A stretch of DNA of 64,000 nucleotides from an uncultured Candidatus Saccharibacteria bacterium (GTDB lineage: Bacteria; Patescibacteriota; Saccharimonadia; Saccharimonadales; Saccharimonadaceae): contig CALEJV010000005.1 in assembly GCA_937898545.1 (NCBI GenBank), positions 62,001 through 126,000 of the forward strand, in the 5' to 3' direction. The notes beneath the pieces are model-generated. The model did not search any database. It saw only the letters and a program-made list of their open reading frames with translations, and had not been told where the DNA came from. Of this stretch, positions 25,466-32,695 are shown piece after piece. Numbering within the stretch: position 1 is the stretch's first letter; every line of letters starts with the position of its first letter. A program made the position numbers and the translations under genes.

Positions 25466-27243
25466 GACAGCCCCAACTCCTTCAGCTGCCCAGGTTCTAC
25501 CTGCGCGGGTGAGTCCATCATGACGTCGACGCCGCTGCCGTTTTTGGGGAAGGCGAGGGTTTCGCGGACGTTATGCTCGCCAATTAACTCCATCAGGATG
25601 CGGTCAATACCAAAGGCGCAGCCCGCGTGTGGCGGCGCACCGTAGGTAAAGGCCCGCAGCATAGCGCCAAACTTTTCTTCCACATATTGCCGACTATAGC
25701 CGAGCAAGCCAAATACTTCATACAGTACGGCCGGGTTATGGTTACGCACACCGCCGCTGCAGATTTCGTAGCCGTTCATCACCATATCGAACTGGTCGGC
25801 TAGGATGGCTAGCTTGTCATCATCCGTCTGGGCGGCTTGCAAAGTGCTGAGCCCACCCTTTGGCATACTAAAGGGATTGTGACCAAAGTCGAGCTTACGC
25901 GCATGCTCATCCCACTCGTAGAATGGGAAATCGATAATCCAGGCCAGCGCCACCACCTGCGGATCCTTTAGGCCAAAGTGCTCGGCAAACTCACTGCGCA
26001 GCCGCCCTAGCACTGCATTGACCACTGGGCGCGTATCAGCTCCAAAGAAGACTGCATCGCCGTCCTTAGCCCCCGTCTTGGCTTGGATAGCGGCCAGCTC
26101 TTCTTCACGCAGGAACTTAGCAATTGGGCTCTTGGCTGCGCCATCTTGGTAGGTAATGTAAGCAAGACCACCTGCGCCCTCGGCTTTGGCGATTTGAGTA
26201 AAGCCATCGATCTGCTTGCGGCTTAGCGACGCGCCGTTTGTGACGCAGATTGCCTTAATACACGCTGCATTCTGGAAGACGCCAAAGTTCGTCCCAGCAA
26301 ATACGTCCGTTAGCTCAACCAGCTCCATACCAAAGCGCAGGTCTGGCTTGTCGCTACCATAGGTTTCCATGGCAGTTTGGTACGGGATGCGCGGGATAGG
26401 CTGGCCATCACCAGCTGGGAGGTTGCTGAGGTCCAGCAGTGTTTTGCCAGCAAAGTCCGTCACCAGCTGCTGCATCAGTGGCTCCATCATCTGGCGGACT
26501 TGCTCGCCATCCTCCACAAAACTCATCTCTAGATCCAGCTGGTAGAACTCACCATACAGGCGGTCGGCGCGCGGGTCTTCGTCGCGGAAGCAAGCAGCCA
26601 GCTGGTAGTAGCGCGGTACCCCACCAACCATCAGCAGCTGCTTAAACTGCTGCGGTGCTTGTGGCAGAGCGTAGAATTTACCCTCTTGCAAGCGGCTGGG
26701 GATCAGGAAGTCACGCGCACCCTCGGGGCTGGAATTAGCCAAAATCGGCGTTTGGATTTCGATGAAATCATGCTCGTCCATATACTGGCGCATGCGGCGG
26801 TACATATCGGCGCGGCGGCGCAGCATCGTTTGCAGCTTGGGGCGGCGCAGGTCCAGGTAGCGGTAGGCAAAGCGCAGGTCTTCATTTGCTTGATTAGTCT
26901 CGCTAAAGGGCTGGATAGGCAGCGTCTCGGCTTTGTTCAGCACCTCTAACTCACTCACGGCTAGCTCGATGCTGCCGCTGGCAATATTGGGGTTTGCCAG
27001 ACCCTCACCACGCTGGCGCACCTCGCCACGGGCCCGCAGGACGTACTCGTCGCGAGCATGCTCTGCCAGTGCAAAGGCCGCAGTTTGCTCAGGGCTGACG
27101 ACCAGTTGCACCAGGCCAGTATGGTCGCGCAGGTCGATAAAAATCAGGCCACCATGGTCGCGCCGTGCATGTACCCAGCCGGCCACAGTGATGGTTTGGC
27201 CGGTGTAATCCGGCGTTTGGTTGGCAAGTATTCGTTGTGTCAT
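25462..27243 (-). CDS. aspS: Aspartyl-tRNA synthetase, bacterial type
   Basis: A 593-aa class IIb synthetase. The OB-fold anticodon domain opens with TVAGWVHARRDHGGLIFIDL; motif 1 and the flipping loop follow (ILANSSPEGARDFLIPSR, YALPQAPQQFKQLLM), motif 2 is FRDEDPRADR, the GAD insertion spans about 290-420, and motif 3 ends GCAFGIDRILMELIG. It charges tRNA-Asp; whether it also misacylates tRNA-Asn depends on AsnRS or GatCAB elsewhere. The ATG at 27243 is nine bases after TATAAT; the frame is open to 27264. It heads the operon with the kinase-like and 138-aa genes. Confidence 0.95.
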   Translation of the reverse strand: MTQRILANQTPDYTGQTITVAGWVHARRDHGGLIFIDLRDHTGLVQLVVSPEQTAAFALAEHARDEYVLRARGEVRQRGEGLANPNIASGSIELAVSELEVLNKAETLPIQPFSETNQANEDLRFAYRYLDLRRPKLQTMLRRRADMYRRMRQYMDEHDFIEIQTPILANSSPEGARDFLIPSRLQEGKFYALPQAPQQFKQLLMVGGVPRYYQLAACFRDEDPRADRLYGEFYQLDLEMSFVEDGEQVRQMMEPLMQQLVTDFAGKTLLDLSNLPAGDGQPIPRIPYQTAMETYGSDKPDLRFGMELVELTDVFAGTNFGVFQNAACIKAICVTNGASLSRKQIDGFTQIAKAEGAGGLAYITYQDGAAKSPIAKFLREEELAAIQAKTGAKDGDAVFFGADTRPVVNAVLGRLRSEFAEHFGLKDPQVVALAWIIDFPFYEWDEHARKLDFGHNPFSMPKGGLSTLQAAQTDDDKLAILADQFDMVMNGYEICSGGVRNHNPAVLYEVFGLLGYSRQYVEEKFGAMLRAFTYGAPPHAGCAFGIDRILMELIGEHNVRETLAFPKNGSGVDVMMDSPAQVEPGQLKELGLS

Positions 27244-27266
27244 ATCTGTTAGATTATACCACAATT

Positions 27267-28289
27267 TCAGGCATCATTCTGCTCGCCCATGGGGAGGGCG
27301 CGTGGCTGCGTGGGTTCGGGCAAGGCCACTGGCTGGCTATACACCTCGTCATCATCCGCTGTGGGAGCATGGCCAAGCAAGGCTTCAATACAATCATCCA
27401 GCGTCACCATCCCCACCGTCTCACGATACGTATTGACGACAATGAAGACCTGTTGGCGCGTCTTAATAAACGCACCCAAGGCTTGCTCGAGCGACTGTGA
27501 CCCATCGATGTAGTACACGTTTGGGTCCATCACCGTTTGCACCTGAGCCGACACTGCTTCCTTGAGCGACATAAAGTCGCGGGTGTGTAGTACGCCAATA
27601 ATATGATCAATGTCGCCATCCACCACTGGGAAGCGGCTATACCCAGTGCGATGCAATTCATCGAGTAACAGCGGCCCTACCATAGCGTCTTGCTCGACTG
27701 TCTTGATAGCATTGCGCGGCACCATAACTGTCTCGACCGTCTTACGCGCAAAAGTCAAGCTCCCCAGCGCTTGCTCACGCTCGACCGGTGGCAAGACTGA
27801 TGGCCGGGCATGACGCACCAGATGCTCAAGCTCAGCCCGCGACCCCAGGCGAAGGTTCGTCTCTACTGGCGGCACAAACGAACGGACAATGCGCACCACT
27901 CGCGGGAATCGCCCAGCAAAGCTCACAAAGCTCGGCTCAACTGCATTATAGAAGCGCTGGGCAATCGCATGCACCCAGCTAATCCGCCCCACACCACCAT
28001 AGAGCAGTGCCACCGCGAGTGCAACCAGCACACCACCACCAAAGTCAAATGCCCCAATGCTTGCCATCACCATCAGCACCAGCAATAGCGCCACCACGCA
28101 GCGCTGAAGCGAAACGAGATCGTCGTAGACAGCAATGCGTCGCAACTGGTGAATCGCTGTGCGATTATTCTGCTGGCGACGCCGCTCGAGCTCGTATTGG
28201 CTCACTGGCGGTATATCGGGCCATGCACTACCAGCCAGGATGAGGGCAATTACAAAGATAGCAAAGATGATGATCATGAGCATTTCCAT
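27267..28289 (-). CDS. Membrane protein with CBS pair (CNNM/CorC-like)
   Basis: A 340-aa protein: membrane helices near residues 1-20 and two or three between 60 and 110, then a cytoplasmic CBS tandem (about 190-310: TVETVMVPRNAIKTVEQDAM, GYSRFPVVDGDIDHIIGVLHTRDF, QVFIVVNTYRETVGMVTLDDCIEALLG). CNNM and CorC proteins use this layout in Mg or Co efflux, but the classical DUF21 transmembrane domain is not obvious here. Ends in a Pro-rich polar tail. TACAAT ends exactly six bases before the ATG at 28289. Confidence 0.75.
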   Translation of the reverse strand: MEMLMIIIFAIFVIALILAGSAWPDIPPVSQYELERRRQQNNRTAIHQLRRIAVYDDLVSLQRCVVALLLVLMVMASIGAFDFGGGVLVALAVALLYGGVGRISWVHAIAQRFYNAVEPSFVSFAGRFPRVVRIVRSFVPPVETNLRLGSRAELEHLVRHARPSVLPPVEREQALGSLTFARKTVETVMVPRNAIKTVEQDAMVGPLLLDELHRTGYSRFPVVDGDIDHIIGVLHTRDFMSLKEAVSAQVQTVMDPNVYYIDGSQSLEQALGAFIKTRQQVFIVVNTYRETVGMVTLDDCIEALLGHAPTADDDEVYSQPVALPEPTQPRALPMGEQNDA

Positions 28290-28412
28290 GCCATCATTGT
28301 AGCGCACTCCCCTGATCGGCTCAATGCTTTGGCCTGTGCAGTACCTCTGTCAGCTTGATTCGGTCTCTCGGGCACGATATAATATGCAAGAATAAGGAGG
28401 AATGTTTCGTTT

Positions 28413-29180
28413 ATGACAAAAAAATCATGGCTGATCTTTGCAGTGCTTTGCCTCGCAATCTTAGGTGGGCTTGTGTGGCTGTCGCGCCAAGGTGAGTCGA
28501 TCAATCTGTCGGGCGTCGACCCATTGCAGGTACAAAGCGCCAGTAGCCAAAATGGCGACATCGCCGACCACACTCACGGGAGTAAATCACCCAAGGTAAC
28601 AATCATCGAATATGGAGACTTCCAGTGCCCTGGCTGTTCGCAGGCCTCGCCCGCACTCAAGGCAGTCACTGAGAAATACAAGGATCACGTACAGCTCATC
28701 TTCCGCAACAACCCTCTCTCGTCCATCCACCCCAATGCGCTCGCAGCGGCGGCGGCAGTTGAGTCGGCTGGCTTCCAGGGCAAATATTGGGAGATGCACG
28801 ACAAAGTCTACACCGAACAAAATTCGTGGCAGTCACTCGATGGCACAGAACGCACCAACTACTTCGTCACCACTGCACAGGGGCTTGGCCTTGATGTCAA
28901 CCGCTTCAAGACCGACCTCGCCGAGGCCGACCGCTCAGGTGCCCGGATTAAGAAAAAGATCGCCTTCGATAAATCCCTGGCTGGTGCCCAAAATGCTGCT
29001 AGCGCCACACCAGCTATTCTCGTCAATGGCAAGAATGTGACCAATCAATATGTCAAGGACGGCAAGCTCACCACCTCAGGCAGCTCAGATGCGCGCCAAG
29101 TGTGGGCCGACGCCGATGCCTTTGGCAAGCTCGTCATCGAGCCAGCCCTCAAAGAAAAGGGTGTCTCCTTGCCGCAATAA
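28413..29180 (+). CDS. DsbA-family membrane-anchored thiol-disulfide oxidoreductase
   Basis: A signal anchor (about 5-24) places a thioredoxin-fold domain outside. The active site is CPGC at 72-75 in EYGDFQCPGCSQASP, followed by the helical insertion with RNNPLSSIHPNALAAAAA (the DsbA-like FPL.HP motif) and the cis-Pro loop SATPAILVNGK. It probably forms or shuffles disulfides in secreted proteins, several of which in this window have paired cysteines. AAGGAGG is eleven bases before the ATG; the terminator follows directly. Confidence 0.88.
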   Translation: MTKKSWLIFAVLCLAILGGLVWLSRQGESINLSGVDPLQVQSASSQNGDIADHTHGSKSPKVTIIEYGDFQCPGCSQASPALKAVTEKYKDHVQLIFRNNPLSSIHPNALAAAAAVESAGFQGKYWEMHDKVYTEQNSWQSLDGTERTNYFVTTAQGLGLDVNRFKTDLAEADRSGARIKKKIAFDKSLAGAQNAASATPAILVNGKNVTNQYVKDGKLTTSGSSDARQVWADADAFGKLVIEPALKEKGVSLPQ

Positions 29181-29200
29181 TCCTTACTCCAGTAAGCCGA

Positions 29201-29228
29201 AAACCACCTCATATCAGAGGTGGTTTTG
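29201..29228. terminator. Bidirectional terminator
   Basis: AAAACCACCTC and GAGGTGGTTTT pair around ATATCA. It serves the DsbA-like gene and, on the other strand, sits seven bases past the second stop (29235) of the Gly/Gln-rich membrane protein. Confidence 0.85.
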
Positions 29229-29234
29229 TTTGTG

Positions 29235-29357
29235 TTAGTTATTCTTGGTTGTATCTTGCATAGTTTGCTGGGCAGTGCCTTGCTGGGTTTGGGTAGTGGT
29301 ATTTGCTCCATTTGATGGTACACCTGGCTGAACACCACTGCCCGCCGACTGACCTGC
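29235..29357 (-). pseudogene. In-frame C-terminal extension of the 86-aa protein beyond a TAA
   Basis: After the TAA at 29358-29360 the same frame stays open for 40 codons (beginning AGQSAGSGVQPGVPSNG and ending QDTTKNN) to TAA at 29235-29237, in the same Gln/Gly/Thr-rich style as the part before the stop, and the operon terminator lies right after it. A single C-to-T change in a CAA codon would explain it. Confidence 0.55.
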
Positions 29358-29618
29358 TTAGCTTGGTGGTGACATATTCCCCTGGCTGGTTTGACTACCC
29401 ATCATACCATGGCCACCAGGGCCACGTTGGCTCGATGTGCTGCGGCTATTGACCTGCATACCACCAAGAAATCCAAGCGCTGCCGCCACGATCACACCGC
29501 CGATCACCGCCGCGATCAAACCAGGGTTAGCCGCACCCTTGGCCTGCTCTTGCGCGGATGGGGTAGGTGTTGGCGACACACTGCTCTTCTCCGCTGCAAA
29601 GCCATCTTCTATGTTCAT
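29358..29618 (-). CDS. 86-aa membrane protein with Gly/Met/Gln-rich tail
   Basis: A polar N-terminus (MNIEDGFAAEKSSVSPTPTP), one membrane helix (about 33-55, GLIAAVIGGVIVAAALGFLGG) and an external Gly/Ser/Gln-rich tail (GPGGHGMMGSQTSQ). AAAGGAG sits five bases before the ATG at 29618; the frame is open upstream to 29693. The tail composition matches the Gly-rich insert of the neighbouring 936-aa glycosyltransferase. It probably ended at 29235 before a stop arose (see the extension entry). Lies just downstream of the two-component genes. Confidence 0.65.
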   Translation of the reverse strand: MNIEDGFAAEKSSVSPTPTPSAQEQAKGAANPGLIAAVIGGVIVAAALGFLGGMQVNSRSTSSQRGPGGHGMMGSQTSQGNMSPPS

Positions 29619-29758
29619 ACATACTCCTTTCGTTGTTGTGGTTCGAGTATATAGAGCGAGCGTTAAAAGAAGCTTAAAAGAACAATCTCTCAATCTCGCT
29701 CACTACTTCGCAGTTTTTCAATACGCAATTTACACAAGCTTTACCCCGAGTACGCTAC

Positions 29759-30772
29759 TTACCGCATGCTCTGCTTGGCTGCAAGGCGCAAGCCCACCGT
29801 AAAGGTCGTGCCACTACCAGGCGTACTGTCGACAGTAATTTTGCCGCCATGTTCGGTGATGATCTGCCGGGCAATCGCAAGCCCAAGGCCATAGCCCTGG
29901 CCTAGGCCACCAGTGCGAGCTTGGTCGGCTCGGTAGAAGCGCTGGAATATCTGACGCTGCGTGGCGGCGTCCATCCCGATGCCTTGGTCAATGATCTGCA
30001 CCCTAGCCCAGCGATTGGTACCTTCAGCGGTGATGGTAATGGTGGTATGCTCTGGGCTATATTTGATGGCATTGTCGAGCAAAATAGTAAGGAGCTGAAC
30101 AAGACGCTGCTGATGAGCCCGCACCATCAAAGGTGGCGTGGTATCGTCAATGGCAATCGACTTCGCTTGGGCAGGTGCCACCACTAAGTTCATCGCTTCG
30201 CTCACCACAGTCTGTAAAGCAACTGGCTGCAGCTGCACCGCCGAGCGGTCGTGCCGAAGCAAGCCAAGCATTGTATTGGCTAGCGTTTGCAGCCGCGTCG
30301 CATCGGTCACATTTGCTTCTATGACGGCGCGAGCCTCAGCGAGGGTGAGCTTGGGGTTGCGCAGCGCTACTTCGTTCGCAGTACGCAGCGCGGTCAGCGG
30401 CGTGCGCAGCTCATGACTGGCATCACTAACGAACTGCGTCTGGGCGCGCATATTGGCGCGGATCGGCCGCAGGGTGTGCTCCGCGAGGAGATAGCTCACT
30501 ACACTGCCGATTGCCAGCGCCGCGAGATTCACAAGCACCAGCTGAGCGATCAGCTCTTGCCGCGCCTCAGCCGCTCGCCGCTCAAGGAAGCGATTGACGG
30601 TATGATCGGTAAAATGAAATTCTTGCTCCCTGCCGGCCTCACTCGGTGGGCGCTGCCGTTCCAATTGCGCAGCCGACGTCTGATAAAACACTAGGCTAAA
30701 CCCGAGGCTCATTACCATAATAATCACAAGGTAGGTACCAGCCAGCCGGAGTGTTGTGGTGCGAAAGCTCAT
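29759..30772 (-). CDS. Sensor histidine kinase (HisKA/HATPase)
   Basis: A 337-aa membrane kinase. Membrane segments lie at about 10-30 and 85-105, flanking a short extracytoplasmic sensor of about 55 residues. The H box is VSDASHELRTPLTALR, followed by N box LTILLDNAIKYSPEH, G1 IIDQGIGMD, F box IFQRFYRAD and G2 GYGLGLAIARQI. The ATG at 30772 lies 10 bases after the response-regulator stop; an in-frame start further upstream would lie inside that gene. Works with the regulator upstream. Confidence 0.9.
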   Translation of the reverse strand: MSFRTTTLRLAGTYLVIIMVMSLGFSLVFYQTSAAQLERQRPPSEAGREQEFHFTDHTVNRFLERRAAEARQELIAQLVLVNLAALAIGSVVSYLLAEHTLRPIRANMRAQTQFVSDASHELRTPLTALRTANEVALRNPKLTLAEARAVIEANVTDATRLQTLANTMLGLLRHDRSAVQLQPVALQTVVSEAMNLVVAPAQAKSIAIDDTTPPLMVRAHQQRLVQLLTILLDNAIKYSPEHTTITITAEGTNRWARVQIIDQGIGMDAATQRQIFQRFYRADQARTGGLGQGYGLGLAIARQIITEHGGKITVDSTPGSGTTFTVGLRLAAKQSMR

Positions 30773-30782
30773 TGACGCTGCC

Positions 30783-31466
30783 TCATGCTGGGTCGTCCTT
30801 GATGATGTAGCCAAAGCCCCGCACTGTCTCGATAATTGGACGGCTATCTGGGAATGGCTTCTCGAGTTTGCCCCGGAGATAGTTGATAAAAACCTCGACA
30901 TTATTTGGCAAGATATCAGCGTCGAAGTCCCAAACGTGAGTCATGATGTTATTTTTGCTGAGGATCTGATTCTTGTTGCGCAGGAGGTGCTCGAAGATGG
31001 CAAACTCTTTGGCTGAGAGCGCAATAGGCTGGCCAGCTCGCGTCACGGTCTGCTTAACGGTGTCGAGCTCGATATCAGCCACGCGCAGCACGGTCCCGAG
31101 TGCCTCTTGGGGGCGCCGTAGCAGGGCACGCACGCGAGCCGCTAGCACATCGAAGGAGAAAGGCTTGGGTAAATAGTCGTCTGCGCCGTGGTCGAGCCCC
31201 GCCACGATATCCTGCGTCTGGTCCTTAGCTGTGAGCATCAGCACTGGCGTGTGGTTGCCCCTGCTGCGAAGCTTCTGCACTACTTCGAAGCCATTCATCA
31301 CTGGCATCATTACATCAAGAATAATCGCATCATACTCATCGGCCCATGCAGCATTGTAACCATCCTCACCATCAAAGGCGACATCGACGGCGTAGCCTTC
31401 TTGCTCTAACCCCTGTTTTATCGACTCGGCAATACGCCGCTCATCGTCGACGACTAATAGTTTCAT
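30783..31466 (-). CDS. OmpR/PhoB-family response regulator
   Basis: A 227-aa two-component regulator. The receiver domain has Asp8-Asp9 (VVDDER), phospho-acceptor Asp51 (ILDVMMP), Thr in MLTAKD and Lys in LPKPFSF; the winged helix (about 128-220) ends IETVRGFGYII. It resembles CiaR/QseB-type regulators. TATAAT ends exactly six bases before the ATG. Transcribed first, with its kinase second. The stimulus is unknown; adjacent envelope genes make an envelope signal plausible. Confidence 0.93.
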   Translation of the reverse strand: MKLLVVDDERRIAESIKQGLEQEGYAVDVAFDGEDGYNAAWADEYDAIILDVMMPVMNGFEVVQKLRSRGNHTPVLMLTAKDQTQDIVAGLDHGADDYLPKPFSFDVLAARVRALLRRPQEALGTVLRVADIELDTVKQTVTRAGQPIALSAKEFAIFEHLLRNKNQILSKNNIMTHVWDFDADILPNNVEVFINYLRGKLEKPFPDSRPIIETVRGFGYIIKDDPA

Positions 31467-31670
31467 ACTCTTATTATACCGTGTTATTCGTCATTATAAA
31501 TCTTTATTGCACCGCCCTAAACTTCTCTTTTCAGATATCCGATGGCGTGCTAAAATGAATATTTCCCAAGAATGTTCAAGTTTATCATTACATATTGCGT
31601 AAGCCGTGTCAGTCACATTATCTCACCTTCTTAGTGTCATAGTGGCGATGCTCATCCTTCGTATTGCGAG

Positions 31671-31928
31671 CTAGCACCCCAGTGCTGCCTCGGGCCATAG
31701 GCGGCGCATCATCTGTTGGCCGCGGCGGCTGACGGTGATCCACCAATCACCAGTCGTCATCTTAACTGTAATAAGCCCTTTGTTCTTGAGGTGAGTGAGT
31801 TGCGCCATAAGCTTTGGGCGGCTCATGCGCAGGCTCTGCTCTAGGCCAATCACATCATCTTCGCCATGCTCGTTGATCTGCTGCAAAACGAGAGCTTCAT
31901 CTGTGGTGAGAGTTGGCTGCTGTGTCAT
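31671..31928 (-). CDS. Small winged-helix DNA-binding protein
   Basis: An 85-aa single-domain regulator with a MarR/ArsR-like pattern: DEALVLQQINEHGEDDVIGL, then recognition helix LRMSRPKLMAQLTHLKNKGLI and wing TVKMTTGDWWITVSRRGQQM. AAGGAG is nine bases before the ATG at 31928. No neighbour in the same direction, so its targets are unknown. Confidence 0.75.
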   Translation of the reverse strand: MTQQPTLTTDEALVLQQINEHGEDDVIGLEQSLRMSRPKLMAQLTHLKNKGLITVKMTTGDWWITVSRRGQQMMRRLWPEAALGC

Positions 31929-32116
31929 TGTCGTATACTCCTTGTTTATGGTTGTATCTGTAGTATGCACGACGTGGCTTAGGGCAGTCTTAAAAATTCG
32001 ATTTTTTGCTCCATTACGCTACACCTAGAGAATTAGAGGTGAAACATAACGGTATATTATAGCTTGCATACTGTATTTTCTACCCCTGTTCATTCCTCTT
32101 ATGCTATACTAATCAT

Positions 32117-32617
32117 ATGAATCCGCTTGCGATAATTGCCTACCAAACCAAAGACTATCCGCGCCTGCCCGATGGAAGGATCGACTACACTGGCCAGCCC
32201 ATCTGCTTTGTTTTCAATTGCGTGGTATGTTACGGTGATGAGATTTTACTGGTGCGGCGTAGCCAGCAAGAAGTTGAGCAGCCGCGTATGCTCAATGGCG
32301 TCTCCGGCTTCATTGACCGAACCGATACGAGCATTACGGTACTGGCCGGGCAAGAACTGGCCGAGGAACTAGGCATTGACCCGCGAGACACGACTATCAT
32401 GGTAGCGCAGCAGCCCCTGATGCAGATCGATGCCGCGCATAGCCGCCAGTGGTATGTGTATCCGGTGCTCGTTGAGTGTGCGCAGCGCATAACGCCTCGG
32501 CTTAATGCCGAAAATAGCGCAGCGGCGTGGTATCCACTCACCGCGATCGATGCTCTGCCGCTGCTACCGTTTTATCATGAGACGCTCCGCGCTGGCCTGG
32601 CAATGCGCCACAAGTAG
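32117..32617 (+). CDS. Nudix hydrolase-like protein
   Basis: A 166-aa Nudix-fold protein. The box is GFIDRTDTSITVLAGQELAEELG: it keeps the terminal QELAEELGI but the first Glu and the Arg of the REUXEE motif are altered (Q in place of R). The C-terminal part (YVYPVLVECAQRI) completes the fold. A nucleoside-diphosphate derivative is the likely ligand. TATACT ends exactly six bases before the ATG, so the transcript is leaderless. Confidence 0.8.
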   Translation: MNPLAIIAYQTKDYPRLPDGRIDYTGQPICFVFNCVVCYGDEILLVRRSQQEVEQPRMLNGVSGFIDRTDTSITVLAGQELAEELGIDPRDTTIMVAQQPLMQIDAAHSRQWYVYPVLVECAQRITPRLNAENSAAAWYPLTAIDALPLLPFYHETLRAGLAMRHK

Positions 32618-32648
32618 GCTTTGCGTTAGTTGAGATAACAGAAATAAT

Positions 32649-32676
32649 AGAGAGCCAGCCCAAAGACTGGCTCTCT
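32649..32676. terminator. Hairpin between convergent genes
   Basis: AGAGAGCCAG and CTGGCTCTCT form a perfect ten-pair stem around CCCAAAGA. T-rich sequence on the minus-strand side (ATTATTTCTGTT) is modest. Confidence 0.65.
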
Positions 32677-32695
32677 ATCTCTGTTACGACACGAT

